From Bacillus sp. 103mf (GTDB lineage: Bacteria > Bacillota > Bacilli > Bacillales > Bacillaceae_G), in contig NZ_FPAF01000013.1 of NCBI RefSeq assembly GCF_900116295.1, positions 1 through 64,000 on the forward strand: 64,000 nucleotides of DNA. The letters run 5' to 3'. Of this stretch, positions 26,389-34,663 are shown piece by piece. The first letter of the stretch is position 1, and each line of letters starts with the position of its first letter. Below the pieces are notes generated by a model, which saw nothing but the letters and a program-made list of their open reading frames with translations, was not told where the DNA came from and did not search any database. The position numbers and the translations under genes are program-made.

Positions 26389-27069
26389 TTAATAAGCCCC
26401 TTTTCTTAATACCACATTTACTACTGTTAAAAATAGAATCTTTATATCAAAAAATAGAGAAGCATTATATACATAATGTAATTCTAAATCTACTCGTTCT
26501 GGATATCCTACATTACTCCTACCACTTACCTGCCAATAACCCGTTAACCCAGGACTTACAGATAAGAAATCTGCTGTCTTGGATCCGTATTCTTTAAGTT
26601 CTTCTTGCACTACTGGTCTTGGGCCAACTAAACTCATTTCCCCCTTAAGCACATTAATGAATTGTGGCAATTCATCGAGACTTGTTTTTCTTAAGAAGCG
26701 ACCGAGATTGGTAATACGTGGATCTTCTTCTGGCTCAAGTTTATAATTGTTGTCTATATATTTTTTATATAATACCTCATTCTGTCTTAATTTTTGTTCA
26801 GCATTTACAACCATCGAACGAAATTTATAAATATGAAATACCTTCCCGTTTTTTCCTATGCGAACTTGTTTAAAGAATACTGGTCCTTTATTATCTCCTC
26901 GCATGTATAGGATTGGAATAAGAATAAATACAGGGGAAAAAATAAGCAAACCTATAACTCCACCGACAATATCTATTATTCTTTTTAAGAATAAATACAC
27001 AATACTAGGTTTGCTTACTACAGTAGCACTTTGTTGTACAGACTCACTTAGCGCACCTTGATTTTCCAA
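26389..27069 (-). CDS. Initiating undecaprenyl-phosphate sugar-1-phosphate transferase
   Basis: This 226-residue enzyme of the bacterial sugar transferase family is the short form (PglC/EpsL-like) with one membrane re-entrant hydrophobic segment (about 27-55). Motifs include FKQVRIGKNGKVFHIYKFRSM, TSLDELPQFINVLKGEMSLVGPRP, and SPGLTGYWQVSGRS. It loads the first sugar phosphate onto undecaprenyl phosphate and so starts repeat-unit synthesis. The donor (UDP-Glc, UDP-Gal or an N-acetyl sugar) cannot be told. Confidence 0.92.
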   Translation of the reverse strand: MENQGALSESVQQSATVVSKPSIVYLFLKRIIDIVGGVIGLLIFSPVFILIPILYMRGDNKGPVFFKQVRIGKNGKVFHIYKFRSMVVNAEQKLRQNEVLYKKYIDNNYKLEPEEDPRITNLGRFLRKTSLDELPQFINVLKGEMSLVGPRPVVQEELKEYGSKTADFLSVSPGLTGYWQVSGRSNVGYPERVDLELHYVYNASLFFDIKILFLTVVNVVLRKGAY

Positions 27070-27084
27070 GTTTATCTACCTCCC

Positions 27085-27966
27085 TTATACATGCACATTC
27101 TCTTTCTGCACCAATTCATTCAAATACTTCATCAATTCTTCTTTTAGTTCATCATGCTGAAGTGCCATTTCAATTGTCGTTTTAATAAAGCCAAATTTCT
27201 CTCCAACATCATAGCGGGTTCCTTCAAAGTCGTAAGCAAACACTCTTTGAATTTCATTTAAGCGTTCAATGGCATCTGTTAATTGAATTTCTCCGCCCGC
27301 ACCTGTTTGCTGGTCTTCTAAGAACATAAAGATTTCTGGTGTTAAAATGTAACGACCCATAATCGCTAAGTTAGATGGCGCTGTTCCTTGTGCTGGCTTT
27401 TCTACAAATTGACGTACTTGGTAGCGGCGACCCTTTGGCATAATTGGATCGATAATACCGTAGCGATGTGTTTCGTTGTCTGGTACTGTTTGAACACCAA
27501 TGACAGAAGCACTTGTTGCTTCATACTCATTTATTAACTGACGTAAGCATGGTGTTTCCGCTTGCACAATGTCGTCGCCAAGTAATACTGCAAATGGTTC
27601 GTTTCCGATAAATTTACGAGCACACCATACTGCGTGTCCTAATCCTTTCGGTTCTTTTTGACGCATGTAATGAATATTAATCTTTGAAGATTCCTGTACT
27701 TTTCCTAAAATTTCATATTTACCTTTTGCTAATAAGTTTTCTTCCAGTTCAAAGGAATGATCGAAATGATCTTCAATTGCACGTTTTCCTTTTCCTGTTA
27801 CAATAATGATGTCTTCAATGCCAGATTCAATTGCTTCTTCAACGATATATTGAATTGTCGGTTTATCGACAATTGGTAACATTTCTTTCGGCATTGCTTT
27901 CGTTGCTGGTAAGAATCTTGTTCCCATTCCAGCTGCTGGAATAATTGCTTTTTTTACTTGTTTCAA
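27085..27966 (-). CDS. galU: UTP-glucose-1-phosphate uridylyltransferase
   Basis: This is a 293-residue enzyme with the nucleotidyltransferase signature [19 protein letters not shown] (11-29), the GalU block [13 protein letters not shown]-like region, VEKP near 160, and [10 protein letters not shown] near 252. It makes UDP-glucose for the polymer. It is the first biosynthetic gene after the regulatory module and lies just beyond a strong terminator, with its own GGGGGAC-type ribosome site. Regulation by read-through of that terminator is likely (see 28093-28196). Confidence 0.95.
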   Translation of the reverse strand: MKQVKKAIIPAAGMGTRFLPATKAMPKEMLPIVDKPTIQYIVEEAIESGIEDIIIVTGKGKRAIEDHFDHSFELEENLLAKGKYEILGKVQESSKINIHYMRQKEPKGLGHAVWCARKFIGNEPFAVLLGDDIVQAETPCLRQLINEYEATSASVIGVQTVPDNETHRYGIIDPIMPKGRRYQVRQFVEKPAQGTAPSNLAIMGRYILTPEIFMFLEDQQTGAGGEIQLTDAIERLNEIQRVFAYDFEGTRYDVGEKFGFIKTTIEMALQHDELKEELMKYLNELVQKENVHV

Positions 27967-28023
27967 AATTAGTCCCCCTAATCACAATCTTTTTATATCC
28001 GCTTATAGTAATATCAAAACAAT

Positions 28024-28074
28024 AAAAACCCTAGCTACAGTGTCCTTATACACAACTCCATAGCTAGAGTTTTT
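28024..28074 (-). terminator. Intrinsic terminator inside the polysaccharide operon
   Basis: A 14-bp stem with one mismatch (TAAAAACCC/AGCTA arms at 28024-28037 and 28061-28074) ends in TTTTTATTGTTTT on the minus strand. It lies between the phosphatase gene and galU, so biosynthetic genes are expressed only if it is bypassed or a second promoter follows. Confidence 0.85.
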
Positions 28075-28092
28075 ATAAATCATATTGGGCAT

Positions 28093-28196
28093 CTAACCCA
28101 TCCTCACGCCATGCTCCCGACGACAAGCGTCTAAGGTAGGTTGAAATAAAATTTCTACCCACAGCACAACCGAGTGCCTCCGTTGATAATGGTTAG
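28093..28196 (-). ncRNA. Structured leader RNA, EAR (epsC)-like candidate
   Basis: About 104 nt on the minus strand are closed by an outer stem: CUAACCAU (28196-28189) with AUGGGUUAG (28101-28093), 8 bp with one bulged G. Inside are a GCAC/GUGC hairpin with UCGGUU loop (28177-28164), GGUAG pairing with CUACC (28159-28155 with 28139-28135), and GACG/CGUC (28131-28119). It lies after the CpsC-CpsD-CpsB genes and just upstream of a terminator. That is where EAR antitermination RNA sits in Bacillales eps/capsule operons. The identity as EAR is inferred from position, size and folding, not from a search. Confidence 0.5.
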
Positions 28197-28217
28197 GAGA
28201 CATCACCATTGTTTACT

Positions 28218-28985
28218 TTAAAAAATACCAAATAATTTTTTACGACGAATTTGTTGTGGATCTTCCTTATAGATACTTTTACCACTTATTAACAAATGAG
28301 GATTTTCTTTGAAATCGATAAGCGTATTTGTGCCAAATTCATTTTCAATTACATCATATCCGGCTTGTAAATAAAATGCTCTTGTCGTTGTGTTATGCGC
28401 ATCCGATGCTATCATATGTGTTAAGTTATGTTCAACGAGCTGCAGTGAGAATTTTTTAATTTTTTTACCGAAGTTTCCAAGTAAACTCCCTGCTGTTACT
28501 TGTGTTAACGCTCCTTTATTTACGAGGTTATATAACTTATCTGGCTGTTCGATTAACTCGGCATTACGTTCGGGGTGAACAATAATGGGAATCATACCCT
28601 TTACTCGTAATTCGTATAACATTTGTTCAGCATAACGTGGTACGTGATTGGATGGAAATTCAATTAATATATATTTATTCGTTTCATTTAATGTGAGAAT
28701 TTTACCAGCTTCATAATCTGCTAATAAATCCCCGTATAAACGAACTTCTTGACCTGGTAACACAGTTAGAGGAATATCATGTTCTTGGAGCGCTTCATTT
28801 AATTGTTTTACTTGGTAAAGAATCTCTGCGCGCTCATTAATATATTTGCCGTTTTGATGATGCGGAGTTGCAACAATTGTATGGATGCCTTCTGCCGCTG
28901 CTTTTTGTGCCATCGCTAGACTATCCGTTAACGTCCCGGCCCCGTCATCGATACTAGGCAAAATATGACAATGTAAATCGATCAT
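28218..28985 (-). CDS. PHP-family tyrosine-protein phosphatase (CpsB/YwqE type)
   Basis: This 255-residue metal-dependent phosphatase has PHP motifs DLHCH (3-7), TPHHQNG (near 40), HPERN (near 130), and SDAHN near 193. It dephosphorylates the tyrosine cluster of CpsD-type BY-kinases and so controls polymer synthesis and length. The start at 28985 is chosen because the ribosome site GGTGAGG precedes the ATG; a GTG three codons upstream overlaps that site. It is third in the CpsC-CpsD-CpsB module. Confidence 0.9.
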   Translation of the reverse strand: MIDLHCHILPSIDDGAGTLTDSLAMAQKAAAEGIHTIVATPHHQNGKYINERAEILYQVKQLNEALQEHDIPLTVLPGQEVRLYGDLLADYEAGKILTLNETNKYILIEFPSNHVPRYAEQMLYELRVKGMIPIIVHPERNAELIEQPDKLYNLVNKGALTQVTAGSLLGNFGKKIKKFSLQLVEHNLTHMIASDAHNTTTRAFYLQAGYDVIENEFGTNTLIDFKENPHLLISGKSIYKEDPQQIRRKKLFGIF

Positions 28986-29049
28986 TGTCCTCACCCTTTC
29001 TTCTTATATTTTTCAAGATGAAAGAGAAGTGCGCCGCGCGCACGTCCCT

Positions 29050-29754
29050 TTAGTTTGCACCGTAGTAATAATATAAGCTCTGTTCACGTTCACGATCGTT
29101 CAGAACAACACCTAGCAATTTACCTTTTGCAGATTCTAATAATGTTTTTGCTTTTAAGGCTGCTTCTTTTTCTGTTTGTTCACTACGTACAACAAGTACA
29201 GATGCATCACATTGGCTTGCCATAATTTGTGCGTCCGTTACCGGTAAGATTGGCGGCAAGTCGAAGATTACTAGATCATATAAGCTGAAAGTTTGACTAA
29301 GCAGTTCTTTCATCGCATTTGATCCAAGTAGTTCTGCAGGATTTGGCGGAATCGGACCAGATGGAAGAAAATCTAATTTATCTACTGCTGTTTTTTGAAT
29401 GCATTTTTCTAATTGTTCACCAGCTGTTAATACATTTGTTAAACCAAAAATGTTTTCAATTTGAAACATTTGGTGCGTTGCTGGTTTTCGTAAGTCTGCG
29501 TCGACAAGTAATACGCGCTTTCCTTGCTGGGCAAATACAACGGCAATATTTGATGTTGTCGTCGTTTTCCCTTCACTTGGATTCGCAGACGTCACCATTA
29601 AAGAATGAATTTTCATATCTACTGAGGCAAATTCAATATTTGTACGAATGTTGCGATATTGCTCAGAGATTGGTGATTTTGGCTGATGGTATGCAATTAA
29701 TTGACGACGTTGACGATGATTTTTCTTTTTCTTAAATAAACTTTTAAGAACCAA
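29050..29754 (-). CDS. CpsD/CapB-family bacterial tyrosine kinase
   Basis: This is a 234-residue BY-kinase. Walker A is SANPSEGKTTT (56-66), Walker A' VLLVDADLRKP near 85, and Walker B LVIFDLPPI near 175. A C-terminal tyrosine cluster (LYYYYGAN) is the autophosphorylation site. In this family the cytoplasmic kinase needs a separate membrane activator, here the CpsC-like protein encoded just upstream with an 11-bp overlap. It is dephosphorylated by the PHP phosphatase encoded downstream. Confidence 0.93.
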   Translation of the reverse strand: MVLKSLFKKKKNHRQRRQLIAYHQPKSPISEQYRNIRTNIEFASVDMKIHSLMVTSANPSEGKTTTTSNIAVVFAQQGKRVLLVDADLRKPATHQMFQIENIFGLTNVLTAGEQLEKCIQKTAVDKLDFLPSGPIPPNPAELLGSNAMKELLSQTFSLYDLVIFDLPPILPVTDAQIMASQCDASVLVVRSEQTEKEAALKAKTLLESAKGKLLGVVLNDREREQSLYYYYGAN

Positions 29755-30487
29755 TTGTTTGCCCCCTCACTTTCTTCGTTGACGCTGCATGTGATTTCTT
29801 CCCTACTTCTTCCTCATCCATACGTGCAACAATACCGAGAACTGGTAATCCTAGTAATTTCTCTACGTCTTCTTCTTTCTTTACAGTGTTGTCTAAATAT
29901 TCTAGTAAGAATGTTAGTCCAACAGATGCCATTAATCCTACGACAAGCGCAATTGCAATATTTATCATCGGACGCGGCTTGATCGGAGATTGATTTTCTG
30001 CCACTTCTGCTTTCGATAAAACAGTTACGTTATCTACCCTCATAATTTTAGCAACTTCAACTTTAAATATTTCCGCTGTTGTGTTTGCGATATCACGTGC
30101 TACTTTTGGATCTTTATCTTGTGTTGTTACTGTTACTACTTGTGAATCTTTCTCATTAGCAACTTCAATCTTTTCATTTAATTCTTGCGTTGTTATATGT
30201 AAACCTAGCTTTTCTTTCACTTGATCTAAAATAACAGGGCTTTTAATAATAACCTTATATGTATTGGTCAATTGAACATTCGTCTGAACTTCATTAAATT
30301 GAATCGCTGCTCCTTCTTGTTTCTTTTGGTTAACAAGAATTTGCGTTGAAGATTGATAGATTGGTGTCATAAAGAAAAAGCTCACAATCGCACTAATGAT
30401 TGCTGCTCCAAATGTAATAGAAAGGATCATCGCGAAGCGCTTTCGTAAAACTTGAAATAACTCTTTTAAACTAATCGTTTCTTCCAT
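29744..30487 (-). CDS. CpsC/YveK-type Wzz membrane activator of the tyrosine kinase
   Basis: This 247-residue protein has two membrane segments (about 17-37 and 173-193) flanking an extracytoplasmic Wzz domain. It has the proline-rich SPIKPRPM before TM2 and a cytoplasmic tail that activates the kinase. It is a polysaccharide co-polymerase controlling chain length. It is the first gene of the polysaccharide operon. Confidence 0.9.
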   Translation of the reverse strand: MEETISLKELFQVLRKRFAMILSITFGAAIISAIVSFFFMTPIYQSSTQILVNQKKQEGAAIQFNEVQTNVQLTNTYKVIIKSPVILDQVKEKLGLHITTQELNEKIEVANEKDSQVVTVTTQDKDPKVARDIANTTAEIFKVEVAKIMRVDNVTVLSKAEVAENQSPIKPRPMINIAIALVVGLMASVGLTFLLEYLDNTVKKEEDVEKLLGLPVLGIVARMDEEEVGKKSHAASTKKVRGQTIGS

Positions 30488-30540
30488 AAGCTCCCCCAGC
30501 TCTCATAAATTTACATAACAAAGAGTATAACATAAAAAAA

Positions 30541-30578
30541 ACATAAGATTTTTATAAAAACATAAGATTTTTATAAAA
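30541..30578. repeat. Two tandem 19-bp units in the operon leader
   Basis: The unit ACATAAGATTTTTATAAAA occurs twice head to tail, exactly, and a third begins at 30579. It lies in the 5' leader of the polysaccharide operon between promoter and first gene, where length changes could affect expression. Confidence 0.75.
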
Positions 30579-30644
30579 ACCTTTATGTCATTGTCTACTC
30601 ATGGTACTTGTATCCATTTTGCAATTTTAAACAAACCTAATTTA

Positions 30645-30673
30645 ATATTACAAAATCCGATTAAATCTGACAA
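30645..30673 (-). promoter_or_regulatory. Promoter of the polysaccharide operon
   Basis: TTGTCA (30673-30668) and TAATAT (30650-30645) are 17 bp apart on the minus strand, giving a leader of about 150 nt. A TGACAA block upstream (near 30694) forms an inverted repeat with the -35 element and could be an operator. The rest of the 30488-30888 spacer holds the tandem repeat and two hairpins. Confidence 0.55.
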
Positions 30674-30752
30674 TATCCTCTCGTGAATTTGTCAATAAAC
30701 GTCCAATAAAATATCGTATATTTTATATATCTAAAATATTTATATATACAAA

Positions 30753-30785
30753 AAACCTAGGAGTCAATGGATTTCACCTAGGTTT
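30753..30785 (-). terminator. Terminator downstream of the GNAT gene
   Basis: A 9-bp stem (AAACCTAGG with CCTAGGTTT) is followed by TTTTTT on the minus strand. A second, 13-bp stem (30802-30814 with 30821-30833) without a T run lies between it and the stop codon. Confidence 0.75.
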
Positions 30786-30888
30786 CTTATTTTTTAATTG
30801 GCTCTTAAAAATTACAATGTTAATTTTTAAGAGATACAAAGGGAATTCCAGTTCTGAATGGCTTTCCTTTGTCATCACATTGTCAATT

Positions 30889-31437
30889 TTATTTGCAAGT
30901 TATAGCGTTGTATTCTGTCTTTAAAAGTCCATAAACATCAACGTCTTCATATGTATCTAATAAAAGTCTATTCTGCCTCAAAGTTCCTTCTTTGCGTAAG
31001 CCAGACTTCTCTAACACCCTTATTGATGATTTGTTTCTGGAGATAGCAGATGCCCAAATTCTGTTTAAACCCAGTTCGATAAAACCAAAATTAATCATTC
31101 TGGTTACAGCTTCGGTTGCAAAACCTTTTCTCCAATAGTCCTGACCAATCCAATAGCCAAGCTCTCCTCTATTGTTAACCTTATCAATTCTTAAAGTAAT
31201 CGTACCTACAATTTCTCCTGATTCTTTAGAAATGATTCCTAAAGGATATTCGACTCCTTGCCTTATAAGTTCTGGTTGAATATCAATCCAATCTTGTGCG
31301 AACTTCAATTCATATGGGTGTGGAAGCCCAAGAATATCTGCTAACTCCTTGTCATTAGCCAATTCTTTGATCCTACATGCATCATTCTTGGTAAAGGGTT
31401 CTATACATAGACGCTCAGATTTTAATTTTATAGCCAT
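30889..31437 (-). CDS. GNAT-family N-acetyltransferase (RimJ/RimL type)
   Basis: This 182-residue enzyme of the Acetyltransf_3 type has GELGYWIGQDYWRKGFATEA near 90-109, the acetyl-CoA-binding motif A (Q/RxxGxG/A form). It also has LNRIWASAISRNKSSIRVLEKSGLRKEG near 125-152. It probably acetylates an N-terminal or side-chain amine of a protein or an antibiotic; the substrate cannot be told. It stands as a single-gene unit between the polysaccharide operon and the orphan tyrosine kinase. Confidence 0.85.
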   Translation of the reverse strand: MAIKLKSERLCIEPFTKNDACRIKELANDKELADILGLPHPYELKFAQDWIDIQPELIRQGVEYPLGIISKESGEIVGTITLRIDKVNNRGELGYWIGQDYWRKGFATEAVTRMINFGFIELGLNRIWASAISRNKSSIRVLEKSGLRKEGTLRQNRLLLDTYEDVDVYGLLKTEYNAITCK

Positions 31438-31549
31438 ATTTGCTCCCCCTTGTACTAAAATCGATTAGTTTCCCTTGTTTTCAATTTTATATCAAAACCG
31501 CAGAAAGGCTTCAAAAATCAACAATATCCTTTAACAGAGCCTTTTATTA

Positions 31550-32224
31550 CTAATATCCATATGTATGTTCGGATTGAGGTTTCGCATTAAGCACAACGCC
31601 GAGCAATGTTGTATTTGCATGGTGTAATACATTTTTCGCTCTTAGCGCTTGCTCTTTTTCAGTTTTTTCGCTGCGTAGTACAAGTATTGTACCTTCACAT
31701 TGATTTGCAATAATTTGAGCATCTGTAACGGCAAGAACAGGTGGTGTATCGAACAGAATGAGGTCATAATATTCCTTTGCTTCTTGTAATAATTCACCCA
31801 TCATCGTTGATCCTAATAATTCTGCTGGATTTGGCGGGATAGGTCCGCATGCTAACAAATGTACATTTTCTATATCTGTTTTTGCAATGCACTCCTGTAA
31901 CGTTCGTTGTTTCGATAATACACTCGTTAATCCAAAAACAGTATCAACTCGAAATAGTTGATGAAGAACGGGTTTTCGCAAGTCCGCGTCTATAAGTAAT
32001 ATTTTTTCTCCTTGCTGTGCAAAAGCGATAGCAAGGTTGGCAGCCGTCGTTGTTTTTCCTTCTCCTTGATTTGCCGATGTAACGACAAGAGAACGAATCT
32101 TTTGATCAATAGAAGCAAATTGTATATTTGTTCGGATATTACGATATTGTTCAGCAAGAACAGATTGCGGCTTTTCATATGCAATAAGTTTCCGCTTCGA
32201 TTGCAGACGTTTACGAAAAAACAT
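31550..32224 (-). CDS. CpsD-family tyrosine kinase (second, orphan copy)
   Basis: This 224-residue BY-kinase is closely similar to the operon copy at 29050-29754. It has LIAYEKPQSVLAEQYRNIRT near the start, Walker A SANQGEGKTTT, Walker A' LLIDADLRKP, Walker B LILFDTPPV, and a shorter tyrosine tail HTYGY. No CpsC-like activator or phosphatase is adjacent. The start at 32224 has GAGGAGG nine bases upstream; earlier in-frame ATGs overlap or precede that site. It may share the membrane activator of the main operon or act on other proteins. Confidence 0.88.
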   Translation of the reverse strand: MFFRKRLQSKRKLIAYEKPQSVLAEQYRNIRTNIQFASIDQKIRSLVVTSANQGEGKTTTAANLAIAFAQQGEKILLIDADLRKPVLHQLFRVDTVFGLTSVLSKQRTLQECIAKTDIENVHLLACGPIPPNPAELLGSTMMGELLQEAKEYYDLILFDTPPVLAVTDAQIIANQCEGTILVLRSEKTEKEQALRAKNVLHHANTTLLGVVLNAKPQSEHTYGY

Positions 32225-32242
32225 ATACGACATCCTCCTCAT

Positions 32243-32263
32243 ATAAAGTGAAACCTTCATCAG
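32243..32263 (+). repeat. bcr1 end remnant
   Basis: Twenty-one bases match the left end of bcr1 copies A and C (ATAAAGTGAAAC followed by TTCATCAG) with one change, after which the similarity stops. It lies just upstream of the orphan kinase start and may be the stump of a deleted copy. Confidence 0.55.
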
Positions 32264-32446
32264 CACATACTAGAAGTTCTTTCTATTCTCAAGGTGACAA
32301 TAGCGAAATATACATTTCCCTAGCATAAGAAATCGCAAGCTGCTCAACAATTTCTTCCTAAGAAAACACCGCACACCAAATCATACAATATTTTACTTAT
32401 ATTAACAATAATATTTTTGAATATAGTTTAAATTTAAAAAATTAAA
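32264..32446. other. AT-rich spacer between orphan kinase and fabZ
   Basis: This is the middle of the 359-bp gap 32225-32583; the kinase promoter must lie here or just before. I see no gene. The flanks are a bcr1 remnant and bcr1 copy C. Confidence 0.4.
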
Positions 32447-32556
32447 ATAAAGTGAAACTTTCATCAGTGGGGGTTTTCTTCATCCCCCACTTATCTTCTT
32501 TACTTCCCTCTCAATCTTGAGGTAGGGGTCTTACTGCCCATGAATAGCGGGATAAA
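32447..32556 (+). repeat. bcr1-type repeat, copy C (short form)
   Basis: ATAAA occurs at both ends (32447-32451 and 32552-32556). It has the same orientation as copy A but lacks about 45 internal bases. It directly abuts the fabZ terminator. Confidence 0.75.
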
Positions 32557-32559
32557 TAA

Positions 32560-32585
32560 AAAACCGTCATCGTTATGACGGTTTT
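32560..32585 (-). terminator. fabZ terminator
   Basis: An 11-bp perfect stem (AAAACCGTCAT with ATGACGGTTTT) overlaps the fabZ stop codon and runs into TTTATTTAT of bcr1 copy C on the minus strand. Confidence 0.88.
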
Positions 32586-33018
32586 ACTCTTTCTTATCTC
32601 CAAGCGCAAATGTAATTTCCGCTTCACATGCTACTTCACCATTTACAGTTGCAACTGCTTTTCCTTTGCCAATCGGACCGCGTACACGTGTCATTTCTAC
32701 TTCTAAGCGAAGCTGATCACCTGGGCGTACTTGTCTTTTAAAGCGGCAGTTATCAATGCCAGCAAAGAAGGCAAGACGGCCGCGATTTTCTTCTTTCTTT
32801 AAAACAGCAATTGCGCCAACTTGTGCTAATGCTTCTACAATGAGTACACCAGGCATTACTGCGTAGTCAGGGAAATGACCGTTAAAGTATTCTTCATTTG
32901 CAGATACGTTTTTAATACCGACCGCACGTTTTCCTTCTTCTACTTCAAGAACTTGATCAACAAGTAGAAATGGATAGCGATGCGGGATAATTTCTTTAAT
33001 TTGCTCTATGTTTAACAT
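32584..33018 (-). CDS. fabZ: 3-hydroxyacyl-ACP dehydratase FabZ
   Basis: This 144-residue hot-dog-fold enzyme has [13 protein letters not shown] near 12 and the catalytic stretch [20 protein letters not shown] near 47-66 (catalytic His and Glu). It dehydrates 3-hydroxyacyl-ACP in fatty-acid elongation. The ATG at 33018 is chosen because a GGAG site lies about nine bases upstream; a GTG one codon earlier is less likely. Confidence 0.95.
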   Translation of the reverse strand: MLNIEQIKEIIPHRYPFLLVDQVLEVEEGKRAVGIKNVSANEEYFNGHFPDYAVMPGVLIVEALAQVGAIAVLKKEENRGRLAFFAGIDNCRFKRQVRPGDQLRLEVEMTRVRGPIGKGKAVATVNGEVACEAEITFALGDKKE

Positions 33019-33105
33019 CACATCTCGCTCCTTTTTTAGTTACTAGTCTTAGTACTAGGTTATATATATTATCCCATTTTGTTTATTATTTGTCATTACA
33101 AAAAA

Positions 33106-33129
33106 ACGAAGCAGACTTTTCTGCTTCGT
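33106..33129 (-). terminator. Orphan terminator in the mbl-fabZ gap
   Basis: A 10-bp stem (ACGAAGCAGA with TCTGCTTCGT) is followed by TTTTTTT on the minus strand. It has no annotated gene upstream, since mbl has its own terminator at 33436. It therefore points to a transcript starting near 33280. Confidence 0.8.
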
Positions 33130-33285
33130 ATCATTTCAAAAAAATGCATACACTCTTTCTTCTCACAACTTTTGGTATAACAAGCATAATTACAGTTCAC
33201 ACGGAGATAGAAAAAGCATATGCCCAAGTTAGGAGAAGTCAATATACCAAAGGCATATTCACCTCATTTGTCGTATTTGAATTCA
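33106..33285 (-). ncRNA. Candidate small RNA or tiny-ORF transcript between mbl and fabZ
   Basis: A TATAAT box (33290-33285) and a terminator (33129-33106) enclose about 170 nt on the minus strand. Inside, UUUGGUAUA (33251-33243) can pair perfectly with UAUACCAAA (33179-33171). A GAGGTG site precedes a five-codon reading frame starting at about 33256. The -35 box is weak. The rest of the 33019-33503 gap, between this and the mbl terminator, shows nothing clear. Confidence 0.4.
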
Positions 33286-33435
33286 TTATAGTATAATTAT
33301 TTACAATCTAAAAACGACAGAATTCTACATTTTTTTCAATTTAGGTCGCCTTTTCTCTTTTTTTCTTTATCTTTCTTTATTTTTCATAAAAGTAATATAT
33401 TTTTAAAAACAGATAAATAAATATATAAATTTCAA

Positions 33436-33466
33436 AAAAACGTTAGGATGTATACCTAACGTTTTT
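33436..33466. terminator. mbl terminator
   Basis: A 12-bp perfect stem (AAAAACGTTAGG with CCTAACGTTTTT) with T runs on both sides, 38 bp after the mbl stop codon. Confidence 0.9.
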
Positions 33467-33503
33467 CATTCTTTCAATTGGTTCCACTGATTAAATTACG
33501 TTC

Positions 33504-34505
33504 TTATCGCAAAGCGTGGCGTGGTAATTTGTCGATATTCTCAAGCATGATACCTGTTCCAACCGCTACGCAGTGCATTGGATTTTCCGCAATTAATACA
33601 GGTACTTTTAACTCTTCTGCAAGAAGCATGTCAATACCGTGTAATAATGCACCGCCGCCTGTTAAAATAACGCCGCGGTCAATAATATCAGCAGATAATT
33701 CAGGTGGTGTACGTTCTAATACACCTTTTGCAGCTTGTACAATAACAGCTGCGTTTTCTTTCAATGCTTCTGTGATTTCTTCAGAGCATACTGTAATTGT
33801 GCGAGGCAAGCCTGTTACCATGTCACGACCGCGAATTTCAAGTTCTTCACTACGTGCACCTGGGAACACTGTACCTACTTTAATCTTAATATCTTCTGAT
33901 GTACGTTCCCCAATTAATAGCTTATACTTACGTTTAATATAGCTTAAGATTTCCATATCAAACTTATCGCCCGCCATTTTAATGGAAGAGGAGGTAACGA
34001 TATCGCCCATAGAAAGTACTGCAATATCCGTTGTACCTCCGCCAATATCTACAACCATGTTTCCACTTGGTTGGAAGATTTCCATACCAGCACCAACAGC
34101 AGCTACTTTTGGTTCTTCTTCTAAGTATACTTTCTTACCACCAGATCTCTCAGCAGCTTCACGAATTGCTTTTTGTTCTACAGATGTAATGTTTGTTGGA
34201 CAGCAAATTAAAATGCGCGGTTTTGATAAAAAGCCTTTTACGTCAAGTTTGTTGATGAAATGTTTTAACATCGCTTCTGTAATTTCGAAGTCAGCAATTA
34301 CACCATCTTTAAGCGGACGAATCGCTACAATGTTTCCAGGTGTACGCCCTACCATACGTCTTGCTTCTTCACCTACCGCTAATACTTTTCCTGTATTGCG
34401 GTCAATTGCCACAACAGACGGTTCATTTAATACAATTCCTTTACCCTTTACATGAATTAATACATTGGCCGTGCCAAGGTCAATTCCGATATCTCTTGCA
34501 AACAT
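33504..34505 (-). CDS. mbl: MreB-like rod-shape protein Mbl
   Basis: This 333-residue actin homologue has phosphate-1 motif DIGIDLGTANVLIHVKGKG (5-23), phosphate-2 VVDIGGGTTDIAVLS near 157, and adenosine motif GVILTGGGALLHGID near 282. It equals the length of B. subtilis Mbl and lies directly after spoIIID as in that species, which separates it from mreB and mreBH. It forms membrane-associated filaments guiding lateral wall synthesis. Confidence 0.93.
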   Translation of the reverse strand: MFARDIGIDLGTANVLIHVKGKGIVLNEPSVVAIDRNTGKVLAVGEEARRMVGRTPGNIVAIRPLKDGVIADFEITEAMLKHFINKLDVKGFLSKPRILICCPTNITSVEQKAIREAAERSGGKKVYLEEEPKVAAVGAGMEIFQPSGNMVVDIGGGTTDIAVLSMGDIVTSSSIKMAGDKFDMEILSYIKRKYKLLIGERTSEDIKIKVGTVFPGARSEELEIRGRDMVTGLPRTITVCSEEITEALKENAAVIVQAAKGVLERTPPELSADIIDRGVILTGGGALLHGIDMLLAEELKVPVLIAENPMHCVAVGTGIMLENIDKLPRHALR

Positions 34506-34663
34506 CCCTATGTTTTCCTCCTCAATATCTAGATCAGGTTAACCCCGTATTCTTTTGCACCTAATTCCTAATTTTATCATATTCTTTTCTGAAACGTAAT
34601 ATTGAAGAATTGAATTATATTAAAAAAGTTCTCTTTTCTTAGGAATGTTTGCTAAGTGTCAGA

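Noticed and set aside
33090-33296. 68-codon plus-strand frame between fabZ and mbl
   Set aside because: It has no ribosome site and runs across a terminator hairpin on the other strand; no recognisable protein features.
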